A stretch of DNA of 64,000 nucleotides from Rhizobium sophoriradicis (GTDB lineage: Bacteria > Pseudomonadota > Alphaproteobacteria > Rhizobiales > Rhizobiaceae), in assembly GCF_003939025.1 (NCBI RefSeq), contig NZ_RQIH01000006.1, positions 1 to 64,000 on the forward strand, written 5' to 3'. The notes below the pieces were generated by a model. The model was not told the origin of the DNA, ran no database searches, and saw only the letters and a program-made list of their open reading frames with translations. Positions 8,712 through 17,582 of this stretch are shown one piece after another; within the stretch, counting starts at the first letter, position 1; every line of letters starts with the position of its first letter. The position numbers were made by a program, and so were the translations under genes.

Positions 8712-10085
8712 ATGCCCGATACCTACCCGCCATCGAACCTTGCCGCGATTGATGCAGCCCATCATCTGCACCCCTTCGCCGACATGAAGAAGCTGAACGC
8801 CGATGTCGCCCGCGTCATCCAGCGCGGCGAGGGCGTCTATATCTTCGATGATCGCGGCCGGAAATATCTCGACGGCTTCGCCGGCCTCTGGTGCGTCAAT
8901 ATCGGCTATGGCCGGCGTGAGATCGCTGAGGCCGTCGCAAGGCAGATGAACGAGCTGCCCTATTACAACACCTTTTTCGGTACCACCTCGACGCCGACTT
9001 CGCTGCTGGCGCAGAAGGTGACGTCACATGCGGGCGCGCGTTTCAACCATATCTTCTTCACCGGTTCCGGTTCGGAGGCGAACGACACCTGGTTCCGCAT
9101 GGCCCGTGTCTACTGGAGCGCCGTCGGCAAGCCGTCGAAGAAGATCGTCATCGCGAGAAAGAACGGCTATCACGGTTCGACCGTCGCCGGCGCCAGCCTC
9201 GGCGGCATGAAATACATGCATGAGCAGGGCGACCTGCCGATCCCTGGAATCGTCCATATCGGCCAGCCCTATTGGTACGGCGAGGGCGGCGATCTCACGC
9301 CCGAGGAATTCGGGCTGAAGGTCGCCCGCGAACTCGAAGCGAAGATCGACGAGCTCGGCGAGGAGAACGTCGCCGCCTTCGTCGCTGAGCCGGTGCAGGG
9401 GGCGGCCGGCGTCATCATCCCGCCCGAGACTTACTGGCCGGAAATCGACCGCATCTGCAAGGCGCGTGATATTCTACTGGTGACTGACGAGGTGATCTGC
9501 GGTTTCGGCCGGCTGGGCGCCTGGTTCGGCCACCAGCATTTCGGCGTCGAGCCCGATCTCGCGCCGATCGCCAAGGGGCTTTCTTCCGGTTACCTGCCGA
9601 TCGGCGGCGTGCTCGTCAGCGACAAGATCGCCGACGTGCTGATCAACGAGGTCGGCGAGTTCAACCACGGCTTCACCTATTCCGGCCACCCGGTCTGCGC
9701 CGCCGCCGCCCTCGAAAACCTGCGCATCATCGAGGCGGAAGGGCTGGTCGAACGTGTGCGCGACGATATCGGCCGCTATTTCGGAAAGGCCTGGGCAGCG
9801 CTCGCCGACCATGATCTGGTCGGCGAGGCCGTCAGCATCGGCCTGATGGGCGGCCTGCAGCTGGCCGCGGAGAAGAGCACGCGCACGCGTTATGAGAAGC
9901 CCGATCAGGTCGGCGCGCTGGTGCGCAATCACGCGCTGGCGAACGGCCTCGTGCTGCGCGCCACCGGCGACCGCATGCTGGCCTCGCCGCCGCTCGTCAT
10001 CAGCCACGCGGAGGTGGACGAGATGGCCAGCATTACCAAGCTGGCGCTGGATGCGGCCTGGAAGGAGCTCAGGCGCTTCGGTTAA
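8712..10085 (+). CDS. Class III aminotransferase (putrescine/omega-amino acid-pyruvate type)
   Basis: A 457-residue PLP-dependent aminotransferase of the class III (omega-transaminase) fold. It contains the PLP-aspartate motif LLVTDEVICGFGRLGAWFG and the Schiff-base lysine in PIAKGLSSGYLPIGG, followed by the conserved NHGFTYSGHPVCAAA. By length and motifs it resembles the putrescine or beta-alanine:pyruvate aminotransferases (SpuC-like). The divergent glutamine-synthetase-like gene supports an amine catabolic role. A decayed fragment of a similar gene lies about 630 bp downstream (10713-10783). Confidence 0.9.
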   Translation: MPDTYPPSNLAAIDAAHHLHPFADMKKLNADVARVIQRGEGVYIFDDRGRKYLDGFAGLWCVNIGYGRREIAEAVARQMNELPYYNTFFGTTSTPTSLLAQKVTSHAGARFNHIFFTGSGSEANDTWFRMARVYWSAVGKPSKKIVIARKNGYHGSTVAGASLGGMKYMHEQGDLPIPGIVHIGQPYWYGEGGDLTPEEFGLKVARELEAKIDELGEENVAAFVAEPVQGAAGVIIPPETYWPEIDRICKARDILLVTDEVICGFGRLGAWFGHQHFGVEPDLAPIAKGLSSGYLPIGGVLVSDKIADVLINEVGEFNHGFTYSGHPVCAAAALENLRIIEAEGLVERVRDDIGRYFGKAWAALADHDLVGEAVSIGLMGGLQLAAEKSTRTRYEKPDQVGALVRNHALANGLVLRATGDRMLASPPLVISHAEVDEMASITKLALDAAWKELRRFG

Positions 10086-10092
10086 GTGGTCT

Positions 10093-10344
10093 TTAGCTTT
10101 CGTGCATGACGTCTTTGAGGATATCCGCGCCGGTTGCGTATTCCTTGCCAAGGCCGGCTTCAATCTCGGAGTCGGCCGTCTGAATGTCTCTACCCAGGGC
10201 CTCTATATTCAGCTCGTGGTCGGCGAGCATACGGATGCCCGCCCGCACGGCCTCAGTCTCTGTGCCGAACCGGCCATTACGGACAAGCTCCGACAGGATT
10301 CCGTCATAGGTATCGCCAAGGGAAAAAGTCTTTGCGCGTGCCAT
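10093..10344 (-). CDS. ParD-like antitoxin without a visible ParE partner
   Basis: An 83-residue type II antitoxin of the ParD/CopG-like ribbon-helix-helix family. The N-terminus (AKTFSLGDTYDGILSELV) and the RYGTETEAVRAGIRML-like stretch (here GRFGTETEAVRAGIRML) are typical, and the acidic C-terminus would normally clamp ParE. ParE is usually encoded immediately downstream, but here the stop lies 7 bp from the converging aminotransferase gene and no RelE/ParE-like frame exists on either side. It is therefore orphan in this window, perhaps a relic or a trans-acting antitoxin. Confidence 0.85.
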   Translation of the reverse strand: MARAKTFSLGDTYDGILSELVRNGRFGTETEAVRAGIRMLADHELNIEALGRDIQTADSEIEAGLGKEYATGADILKDVMHES

Positions 10345-10486
10345 GTCAATTGTTCCTCGCCGTCAAGCTATTGCCAAATCGAACAATCTTACATTGTCGC
10401 TTCTGACGGAAGCTAAATTGGTTTGCGCCCCTGGCCGATGTCTCCTCCTGAGTAGCATATTCTGCGAGTTTAGTGAGAACGCCAAC

Positions 10487-10590
10487 CCCACTCTCCGTCA
10501 TCCCAGGCCTTGAGCCTGGGATCCATGCGACTGCTGCTTATGGGTGCGTTGTGGATGCTCGGCTCAAGGCCGAGCATGACGTAGAGTGGG
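10487..10590. repeat. 104-bp palindromic repeat element
   Basis: Terminal inverted repeats CCCACTCTCCGTCAT (10487-10501) and ATGACGTAGAGTGGG (10576-10590) match at 14 of 15 positions. Two internal hairpins follow: CCAGGC-CTTGA-GCCTGG and ATGCTCGG-CTCAAGG-CCGAGCAT. No coding capacity. The architecture is that of a small non-autonomous or mosaic intergenic element. Confidence 0.75.
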
Positions 10591-10712
10591 GTGGGCAGGA
10601 GAAACATTCACAGTACAGGCGCCCGTGTTAGCGAGGCATTCGCTAGCAAAACCAGACAATGCCAGTCACAGCCTAAACTGACTTTGGTGAAGAGGCGGAC
10701 GATAGCCTATGC

Positions 10713-10783
10713 GCAGATCAAACGAGGTCGGCCACCTTAATCACGGCTACACCTATTCCGGCCATTCGGTCGCGACGTCATAC
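10713..10783 (+). pseudogene. Decayed fragment of a class III aminotransferase gene
   Basis: About 70 bp that still aligns with the active-site-proximal part of class III aminotransferase genes. Reading from 10724 gives EVGHLNHGYTYSGHSVATSY, against EVGEFNHGFTYSGHPVCAAA in the intact gene (about 9649-9708). Upstream, CAGATCAAACGAGGTCGG matches CTGATCAACGAGGTCGG of the intact gene with one extra A, so the frame is broken. Differences such as HGYTYSGH suggest a remnant of a paralog, not a fresh duplication. Nothing else of the gene is recognisable nearby. Confidence 0.65.
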
Positions 10784-10785
10784 TC

Positions 10786-12282
10786 CTATTTCACTCGGTC
10801 CGACTGCTTGACCCAAGCATACCCGAAACGGTAGCGGTCATCGCCGCGCTGATAGAAATAGGGTACGTCGATCACCGATGCCGCAGGCGCGGACACGCCG
10901 AGATTGGCCTGGAGCCATTCAGCCATGGTCGGCGGAAGCCCTTCGCTTCCCCCCTTCGGCGGGATCAGCCACACGAGAAGCAGCGGTTGCCGGCCGGTAA
11001 GATCCGGGCGGAAGCCGGGATAATCCACGGAAACGACCGGCACATCGGGAATATCCTGCCTGAGATTGCCGGCAAGCAGGCTGTCGCCGGCAACGATCGC
11101 TGCCGGTTCGGCCTGTTTGCGCAAGCTTTCCAGCATTGTGGCATAGGGCCTGTTCAGCCGTTCGTAATGGCCGGTGAAGCGTGCGGCGGCGACGCTGCCG
11201 TAAAGGGCGGCCGGCACGCCGATCATGATGATGGCGACGATGGCCATGAAACGCCGGAACGCCCGGGCTGTCTGTACGCCGGCGGCGTCGATCTTCAGGC
11301 AGAAATAGAGCGGCAGGATGAAGAGCATCGGCACCAGCCAGCGATCCTTGATGCCAGCAGCTCCGCCGAAGACGATCAAAAACAGGATGCCGATGACGAA
11401 GACGAGCATCATCCGCTCGATGAGCCGCGTCCATTCCGACCGAGCGGCCAATGCCGGGCGAAGGTTCTTGCCGAAGACGACCGCGAACACCGCCACGGTC
11501 AGTCCGGCAAAGCTGACGATGGCAAGAGCGAGCGAGCCGACGCCCATGGCGACCTGCATGGGATAGCTGGCGTTGTCGCTGGCGGTCATCTTCTCCAGGG
11601 TGCGGGCGGTAGCGAAGTCGAGATTGTCCTTCAGCCAGAAGAGATGCGGCAGGGTGATGACGAGGGCAACGATAGCGGTCACCGCCAGCCGCCGATCAAA
11701 GATCCGCGACCGCCAGCGCACATCCGCCAGCGCGCCGATCAAGGCTGCGGCCGGCAGGATGGCGAAATTATATTTGGCGAGCAGCCCGAAACCGATGCCG
11801 ATGCCTGTTATCAGGTAGGAGGCAAGGCTCGGCTGTTTCAGACTGCGGATGAAGCCGTAGAAGAAGATGCTGGCGGAGAGGAACACCGCGACCGTGTGCG
11901 TCAGGTCTCGCTGCATCTCGAAAGCCATTTGCGGGATAGTCAGTAATCCGAGCGTCGCGATCGCCACCAGCGCCTTGTCGCGCAAAATGAGACGCGCGGT
12001 CAGGCCGTACAGAAGGTAGGCGCTGAACAGCAGGAGATTCTTCACCACCGAAAGCGCGACAAGCGAAACACCGGCAAACTGAAAGACGGCATATTGCAGC
12101 CAGTTGTAGAACGGCGGCTGCGGGCCGTAGCCGGCGGCGAGCCATTGCGAGCGGAAAACCTGTTCGGCCTCGTCGAGATCGAGCGAATGCGAGGTTGCGA
12201 GCCGCACACCGACCTGAAGCGTGAAATAGACGGCCAGCAGCACGAAAATCCAGCTGACGTCGCGAAGACCGGTCTTGATCAT
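10786..12282 (-). CDS. GT39/ArnT-like glycosyltransferase (RgtA/B/C family, copy 1)
   Basis: A 498-residue polytopic inner-membrane glycosyltransferase using a polyprenyl-phosphate sugar donor. The first periplasmic loop carries the family's acidic motif in [15 protein letters not shown], followed by [15 protein letters not shown]; about a dozen hydrophobic segments follow. Three paralogs plus a GT2 donor synthase in one cluster match the R. leguminosarum rgtABC/rgtE locus, whose products add galacturonic acid to the LPS core from dodecaprenyl-phosphate-GalA. Which of RgtA, B or C this is cannot be decided here. The start ATG lies one base after the preceding gene's stop (TAGAATG), implying translational coupling. 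Confidence 0.9.
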   Translation of the reverse strand: MIKTGLRDVSWIFVLLAVYFTLQVGVRLATSHSLDLDEAEQVFRSQWLAAGYGPQPPFYNWLQYAVFQFAGVSLVALSVVKNLLLFSAYLLYGLTARLILRDKALVAIATLGLLTIPQMAFEMQRDLTHTVAVFLSASIFFYGFIRSLKQPSLASYLITGIGIGFGLLAKYNFAILPAAALIGALADVRWRSRIFDRRLAVTAIVALVITLPHLFWLKDNLDFATARTLEKMTASDNASYPMQVAMGVGSLALAIVSFAGLTVAVFAVVFGKNLRPALAARSEWTRLIERMMLVFVIGILFLIVFGGAAGIKDRWLVPMLFILPLYFCLKIDAAGVQTARAFRRFMAIVAIIMIGVPAALYGSVAAARFTGHYERLNRPYATMLESLRKQAEPAAIVAGDSLLAGNLRQDIPDVPVVSVDYPGFRPDLTGRQPLLLVWLIPPKGGSEGLPPTMAEWLQANLGVSAPAASVIDVPYFYQRGDDRYRFGYAWVKQSDRVK

Positions 12283-12283
12283 T

Positions 12284-13783
12284 CTATCTGGCCCCCGGCC
12301 GCACCCAGGCATAGCCGAGTGCGAAATTATCGCCCTGGCGGCCGAAATAATAGGGGAGCGACAGGGCGCCGATCTCCTGCGGCGCGATGCCTGCCGCCGT
12401 CAGTGCCGATGAAAACCGCTCCGGCATGACTGCATCCGCCGCCGTCGCCGTTTTCTTGCCGCGCCAGACGATCAGCACCGGTCCGCCTGCTGTCGTGTAG
12501 GCTGGAATGCCGGCGACGGGAAAATCGGGGATGACGACGGGCACATGGGGAAGCTGCAGACGCATATTCCCGGCGACATAGGGATCTGAGGCAATCACCA
12601 GCGCGGGTTCAGCCTGCCGGGTCATTTCGCGGACAAGGTCGGCCATCGGCACATTCGGCCGGCTATAAGTGCCGATCAGCCCGGCGCCGACGACGCGGAA
12701 GCCGAGCGCGACCAGCACACCGGCCATCAGTACCGGCACGATCGGCCGGAAGCGGCGCAGCCCGGCGGAAAAATCGAGCCCGGCCGCCTTCATCTTTGCC
12801 AGAAAGTAGATCGGCAGCACCAGCAGGAACGGATCGAGCCAGCGCTCACGCACCGTGGTAGAGCCGGTGAACAGCACGATCAGAGCGATGCCGGCAAGGC
12901 TTGCGAGCATCATCCGCTCCATCATCCCGGTCCAGCGGTTCCTGGCCGAAAGCGCCCGGACAAAATCCCGGCGGAAGGCGGCTGCGAAGATTGCGACCGG
13001 CAGCGCTGCAAAGGCGAGGATAGCGATGAGAAAGGCGAGGAGGCCTTTGCCGATCCGGGCGATGCCGGCAGGTTCGTTGCCGGCGGCCATCTTGACCAGA
13101 GTATCGGAGGAGGCGAATGCGAGATTGCCCTGCAGCCAGATCGCATGCGGCAGGACGATGACGAGCGCGACGGCGACCGCGATCAGCATGCGCCAGTCGA
13201 GCGCCCTGCGCCGCCATTCGGCGTCGGGCAGGATGGCAATCAGCGCGACGACCGGCATCAGCGCAAAATTGTACTTCGAGATCAGCCCGATGCCGGTCGC
13301 AAGCCCGAGCAGCAGGTAGCTGCCGACGCCAGGCCGGTCGAGCGTGCGGAAAAAGCCGTAGAGGAACAGGGAGCTGGCAAAGAGCAGCGCCGTTGTGTGG
13401 GTCAGGTCCTGCTGGGCCATGTAGGAGACCTGGGGCAGGGTGATCAGCGCCAGCATGCCGATGGCGGCGAGCGCCTGGTCCTTCAGTGCTTCGCGCCCGG
13501 CGAGGCCGTAAAAGAGGTAACACAGGAAGAGCAGGATATTCTTCGGCACAACAAGCGCGCCGATCGACATGCCCGTCACCGAAACGATGGCATATTGCAT
13601 CCAGTTGTAAAAGGGCGGCTGCGGGCCGTAGCCCGCCAGCAGATATTGCGAGAAGAAGGATTGCTCGGCCTCGTCGAGCTCCAGCGAATGCGGAAGCGTG
13701 ATGCGCAGCGCGATGTTCAGCACGAAATAGGCTGCAAGCAGCAGCGCCGCGGTTTTGATCGTCCTCGTCGCGCGTTCCAGCAT
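12284..13783 (-). CDS. GT39/ArnT-like glycosyltransferase (RgtA/B/C family, copy 2)
   Basis: A 499-residue paralog of its neighbour, with the same layout: an N-terminal membrane helix, the acidic loop motif [15 protein letters not shown] and [15 protein letters not shown], then many hydrophobic segments and a periplasmic C-terminal domain ending [13 protein letters not shown]. It is expected to transfer a sugar (probably galacturonic acid) from a polyprenyl-phosphate donor to LPS core at the periplasmic face. It lies 12 bp downstream of the GT2 gene and overlaps translationally with copy 1, so the genes form one operon. It is more similar to copy 3 than to copy 1 by eye. Confidence 0.92.
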   Translation of the reverse strand: MLERATRTIKTAALLLAAYFVLNIALRITLPHSLELDEAEQSFFSQYLLAGYGPQPPFYNWMQYAIVSVTGMSIGALVVPKNILLFLCYLFYGLAGREALKDQALAAIGMLALITLPQVSYMAQQDLTHTTALLFASSLFLYGFFRTLDRPGVGSYLLLGLATGIGLISKYNFALMPVVALIAILPDAEWRRRALDWRMLIAVAVALVIVLPHAIWLQGNLAFASSDTLVKMAAGNEPAGIARIGKGLLAFLIAILAFAALPVAIFAAAFRRDFVRALSARNRWTGMMERMMLASLAGIALIVLFTGSTTVRERWLDPFLLVLPIYFLAKMKAAGLDFSAGLRRFRPIVPVLMAGVLVALGFRVVGAGLIGTYSRPNVPMADLVREMTRQAEPALVIASDPYVAGNMRLQLPHVPVVIPDFPVAGIPAYTTAGGPVLIVWRGKKTATAADAVMPERFSSALTAAGIAPQEIGALSLPYYFGRQGDNFALGYAWVRPGAR

Positions 13784-13795
13784 CGTGCTGCCGGC

Positions 13796-14812
13796 TTAGG
13801 CTTGGCTTTGATCGTCGAAGATCTGCCGCACGATATAGTTCGGAGAGGCGTCGTCACGATAATAGGTGCGCGCGATCATTTCCGCCAGAATGCCGGTGGT
13901 GATCATCTGCACCGACGACAGCAGCAGCACGACGCCGACCATCAGCATCGGCCTCGTGCCGATATCATTGCCCAAAATGAATTTGTCGAAGCCGAGGTAA
14001 AGCAGGATCAGCATGGCGATGGCGCCGAGGCCGAGACCCAGCGAGCCGAAGAAATGTCCCGGCCGCGCCTTGTAGCGCATGAAGAACATCACCGACAGCA
14101 GGTCGAGGATGACGCGGAAGGTGCGCGAAATCCCGTATTTCGAAACGCCGTGCTCGCGGGCATGGTGGGTGACGGCCATCTCGCCGATGCGCGAGCTCGG
14201 CACGACGCCGGCCACCCAGGCCGGGATGAAGCGGTGCATTTCGCCCATCAGCTTCACCTGCTTGATGATCGAGGCACGGTAGATCTTCAGGCTGCAGCCG
14301 TAATCGTGCAGCTTGACGCCGGTGATGCGGCCGATCAGGTAGTTGGCGCACCAGGAGGGTATCTTGCGCAGGAACAGACCGTCCTTGCGGTTCTTGCGCC
14401 AGCCGACCAGGAGGTCGAGTTCGCGCCGCTCGAGCTCGGAGACCATCTGGGGAATGTCCTTCGGATCATTCTGCAGGTCGCCGTCCATCGTCGCGATCAG
14501 CCGGCCCCGGGCGGTGTCGATACCGGCCTGCATGGCGGCGGTCTGGCCGAAATTGCGCTGCAGCTCGACGATTCTCAGCGTCAGCCCCTCGCGCCCGACG
14601 AATTTACGGGCGTTGACGAGCGTCGCATCGGTGCTGCCGTCGTCGACGAGGATCAGTTCCCAGCGATAAGGATATTCAGCCATCGCCGCAAGGATACGTT
14701 CGACCAGCGGGCCGACGCTTTCCTCTTCGTTGAAAACGGGCACGACCAGCGACAGCTCGAGCGATTGTACCGGATCATTCGTGCCGCGAATGGGTTCTAC
14801 CGTTGTCTGCAA
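13796..14812 (-). CDS. rgtE: GT2 polyprenyl-phosphate glycosyltransferase (dodecaprenyl-phosphate-GalA synthase)
   Basis: A 338-residue GT-A-fold enzyme of the ArnC/DPM1 type. The catalytic domain (about 18-240) has PVFNEEESVG, DDGSTD and the metal-binding DGDLQNDP; two C-terminal membrane helices follow (about 255-315). It would load a sugar from UDP onto dodecaprenyl phosphate on the cytoplasmic side, providing the donor for the flanking ArnT-like transferases. Position and type agree with R. leguminosarum rgtE, which is why I use that name. The start is probably TTG at 14812: GGAG lies seven bases upstream, while a nearby ATG (14819) is out of frame and runs into a stop. Confidence 0.85.
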   Translation of the reverse strand: MQTTVEPIRGTNDPVQSLELSLVVPVFNEEESVGPLVERILAAMAEYPYRWELILVDDGSTDATLVNARKFVGREGLTLRIVELQRNFGQTAAMQAGIDTARGRLIATMDGDLQNDPKDIPQMVSELERRELDLLVGWRKNRKDGLFLRKIPSWCANYLIGRITGVKLHDYGCSLKIYRASIIKQVKLMGEMHRFIPAWVAGVVPSSRIGEMAVTHHAREHGVSKYGISRTFRVILDLLSVMFFMRYKARPGHFFGSLGLGLGAIAMLILLYLGFDKFILGNDIGTRPMLMVGVVLLLSSVQMITTGILAEMIARTYYRDDASPNYIVRQIFDDQSQA

Positions 14813-14944
14813 CTTTCATCTCCAAAAGGCCGGCGGCCTGGCAATCCTTACTGCCGCCACCGCGTATGCGGAAGCCTACTACATGAAGTGTCCGTCCGTT
14901 GCCAGCGGACAATGCCGGTTTCCCTCGCTCCAGCTGCCGCAACG
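14801..14944 (+). pseudogene. Decayed copy of the flippase-like gene start and its divergent promoter region
   Basis: This interval is collinear with 16537-16657, the region between copy 3 and the flippase-like gene. Shared landmarks are CGTTGT followed by CAAC-TTCAT, then, after 73 versus 74 bp, an identical GCCTACTACATGAAG. Reading on from the ATG at 14883 gives MKCPSVASGQCRF against MKSSIVESQQSWF in the intact gene. Homology stops after about 14 codons, at the end of copy 3. This looks like a relic of a tandem duplication. Confidence 0.55.
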
Positions 14945-16438
14945 CTATTGCGCGCCGCCCTCCACCCAGGAGTAGCCAATCGAAAAGGTATGTTTGCCGT
15001 CACCGAAAAGATAGGGCAGCGTCAGCGTGTTTATCTCTTTCAGATGAATACCCGATTTCACGAGATCGTTGGCAAAACCCGGCGAAATGGTTGGATCGTT
15101 TGCCGTTTCGCCGCGCCAGACAACCAGCACCGGCCCCTTCGCTGTCGCATATTCCGGAACCCCGGGACCGGGGAAGAACGGGATCACGACGGGAACGTCG
15201 GGAAACTCCAGCTTCATGTTGCCCGCCACGAATTTGGTCCCGGCCACGATCAGAACCGGCTTGCGGGTCGCGGTCAGTTCGGTCACGTAGTTGGCGAAGG
15301 GGACGTTCGTTCTCGTATAGGTGCCGATATATTGAATGGCGACGATCCGCAGCAGAAGGATCGACAGGATGACGATCATGAAGACCGGCACCACGGGCCG
15401 AAAGCGTGCAAGGCCGGCGGAAAGATCGAACCCTGCGGTTTCCAGTTTCAGGAACAGGTAGATCAGCAGGACGAGAAGGCACGGGTCGAGCCAGCGTTCA
15501 TGGATGTCGCTCGCGCCGGCGAAGACGACGATGCCGGCGAAGGCGAGCAGGCTGACAACCATCATCCGCTCGATCACCCGGATCATTGGACTGGACGAGG
15601 AGAGCGCCCGGAAGAAATCCCGCCGGAAGGCAGCCGCGATGAGAACGATCGGCAACGCGATGAAGCCGAGCACGGCGATGACGAGGGACAACAGCCCCTG
15701 TCCGATGCGGGGAAGGCCGGCCGCGGCCTCATGCTCGGCAGTCATCCGCTCCAGCGTCGGGGCCGAAGCGCTGACGAGGTTATCGGGCAGCCAGAGCGCA
15801 TGCGGCAGAACGATCAGAATGGCGATGACGGCCGCCGGCAGCAGGCGCCAGTCGAACAGGCGGCTGCGCCACTTCCAGTCCGGCAGCACGGCGACGAAGG
15901 CGGCAAAAGGCAGGATGGCGAAATTATATTTGGAGATGAGGCCGATGCCGGTGGCGATGCCGATGACGAGGTAACTGCCGATTGTCGGCTGGCGCAGCGT
16001 CCTGAAGAAGCCGAACAGGAAGAGCGAGGTCGCAAACAGCAGGGCAACGGTATGGGTGAGCTCGCGCTGCGCCATCAGGCCGACCTGCGGCAGGGTAATC
16101 AGGCTCAGCATGGCGATGGGCGGGAGCAACCGGCTCTTCAGCACCTCGCGGGCAGCCAGACCGTAGAAAAGATAGCAGCCGAACAGGATGATGTTCTTGG
16201 GAACCGAGAGCGCCCACATCGTGATGCCGGTCACCGAGACGACGGCGTACTGGATCCAGTTGTAGAAGGGTGGCTGCGGGCCGTAACCAGCCAGAAGATA
16301 TTGCGAGTAGAATGCTTGTTCCGCCTCGTCGAGATCGAGCGTATGAGGCAATGAGATGCGGAGCAGGATGTTCAGCAGGAAATAGACTGCCAGAAAAATG
16401 CTGGCGCTCTTGATGCTTTTGGTAATGCGCTCCAACAT
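14945..16438 (-). CDS. GT39/ArnT-like glycosyltransferase (RgtA/B/C family, copy 3)
   Basis: A 497-residue ArnT-like transferase, the third paralog in the cluster. It has the acidic motif [15 protein letters not shown] and [15 protein letters not shown] in the first periplasmic loop, about 12 membrane segments, and a C-terminal periplasmic part ending [14 protein letters not shown] start it at [10 protein letters not shown], which matches the start of copy 2 ([10 protein letters not shown]); an in-frame ATG 39 codons upstream exists but the extra sequence is low-complexity. It is expected to add galacturonic acid to an LPS core sugar. It is divergent from the flippase-like gene, and a 132-bp gap with a gene relic separates it from rgtE. 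Confidence 0.92.
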   Translation of the reverse strand: MLERITKSIKSASIFLAVYFLLNILLRISLPHTLDLDEAEQAFYSQYLLAGYGPQPPFYNWIQYAVVSVTGITMWALSVPKNIILFGCYLFYGLAAREVLKSRLLPPIAMLSLITLPQVGLMAQRELTHTVALLFATSLFLFGFFRTLRQPTIGSYLVIGIATGIGLISKYNFAILPFAAFVAVLPDWKWRSRLFDWRLLPAAVIAILIVLPHALWLPDNLVSASAPTLERMTAEHEAAAGLPRIGQGLLSLVIAVLGFIALPIVLIAAAFRRDFFRALSSSSPMIRVIERMMVVSLLAFAGIVVFAGASDIHERWLDPCLLVLLIYLFLKLETAGFDLSAGLARFRPVVPVFMIVILSILLLRIVAIQYIGTYTRTNVPFANYVTELTATRKPVLIVAGTKFVAGNMKLEFPDVPVVIPFFPGPGVPEYATAKGPVLVVWRGETANDPTISPGFANDLVKSGIHLKEINTLTLPYLFGDGKHTFSIGYSWVEGGAQ

Positions 16439-16619
16439 CGATCTCCCAGTCAAGCCGGCAAGGCCTCGCCATCTTTCGGTCTGCCGCGCGGATCGTCGGC
16501 TTGAGGCGATCCCGCCGCCAACGCCATCAACTCCGCCGTTGTGCGCAACCTTCATTTCTCCTAAAACGCCGGGACGGAACCGATGCCCATAGCGACGCCA
16601 AGTGAGGAATGCCTACTAC

Positions 16620-17582
16620 ATGAAGAGTTCGATCGTTGAAAGCCAGCAGTCCTGGTTTATGCGCAATCGCATGACGGCGCTGACGATCATAATTGTCGCA
16701 GCCTATGCGCTCTTCGTGCAATGGTTCTGGGGCTGGCCCGTCATCATCAGCCAATGGGCCGATGTCGGGGCAGGTCCCGTCATCGGCGCGCTCGTGGCCC
16801 TAACGGGCACCTATTTCCTGCGCACCTGGCGCATCTACGACTATTTTCCGCAGGAGACCACGGGCCGGTTCGCGACCCTCTTCCGCGTCACGCAGATCCA
16901 CAATCTCCTGAACATCATGCTGCCCTTCCGGACCGGCGAAACCAGTTTTCCCCTGTTGATGCGCACCGAATTCGGCATTCCGCTGACGCGCGGAACCTCG
17001 GCGCTGTTCGTCATGCGGCTGCTGGACCTTCACGCCCTTCTTGCTGCCGCCGGCATCGGCTTTGCGCTCGCGGCGGCCGACGCGCTCGTCGCATGGTCGC
17101 TCTGGGCAATCTTCCTGCTGCTGCCGGTCGCAGCCTTCGCAGCGCGCAAGCCGCTGTTGCGCGTCGCCGCCAGGCTGCTGCCTTCCAAGGCGCAGAGATT
17201 GGTCGTCGAGATCGAAAACGGCTTGCCGCTCGATGCCGTCGCCTTTGCGCGCGCCTGGGCGATGACCATCGTCAACTGGCTGGTGAAGGTGATCGTGCTC
17301 GCATGGGCGCTCGGCCTGATGGGTGTGTTTCCCATGGCGGCCAGCTTCGGCGGCGCGCTTGGCGGCGAACTCTCCTCCGTCCTGCCGGTGCACGCGCCTG
17401 GCGGGGTCGGCACCTATCCGGCCGGCATTACCGCCGGCGCCGTTGCGCTCGGAGCGTCGAGCGAGCGGGCCGCGCTCGCCGTGCTCGCGCAGGCTAGCGT
17501 CAATGCCCATTTGCTGATCATAGTCTCGGCGCTGACAGGAACCGCGATCTCACTGCCGCTCGGACGCCGCGGCAAGCTCTGA
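16620..17582 (+). CDS. UPF0104/LPG-synthase-TM flippase-like membrane protein
   Basis: A 320-residue polytopic protein of the UPF0104 / lysylphosphatidylglycerol synthase transmembrane family. About eight hydrophobic segments are seen, with the family's conserved region RVTQIHNLLNIMLPFRTGE and the later GGELSSVLPVHAPGGVGTYPAG. Members of this family are linked to lipid or polyprenyl-lipid translocation. Being divergent from an ArnT-like transferase that needs a polyprenyl-phosphate sugar in the periplasm, it is a reasonable candidate for moving such a lipid, but that is inference. The start MKSSIV is preferred to an in-frame codon 18 bp upstream. Confidence 0.85.
   Translation: MKSSIVESQQSWFMRNRMTALTIIIVAAYALFVQWFWGWPVIISQWADVGAGPVIGALVALTGTYFLRTWRIYDYFPQETTGRFATLFRVTQIHNLLNIMLPFRTGETSFPLLMRTEFGIPLTRGTSALFVMRLLDLHALLAAAGIGFALAAADALVAWSLWAIFLLLPVAAFAARKPLLRVAARLLPSKAQRLVVEIENGLPLDAVAFARAWAMTIVNWLVKVIVLAWALGLMGVFPMAASFGGALGGELSSVLPVHAPGGVGTYPAGITAGAVALGASSERAALAVLAQASVNAHLLIIVSALTGTAISLPLGRRGKL

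Noticed and set aside
13145..16354. A plus-strand open frame of more than 1000 codons across the rgt-like genes
   Set aside because: It is antisense to three clear membrane glycosyltransferase genes. Its composition (runs of D, R, Q, H, G) is the typical mirror of hydrophobic codons in high-GC DNA, and it has no recognisable domain.
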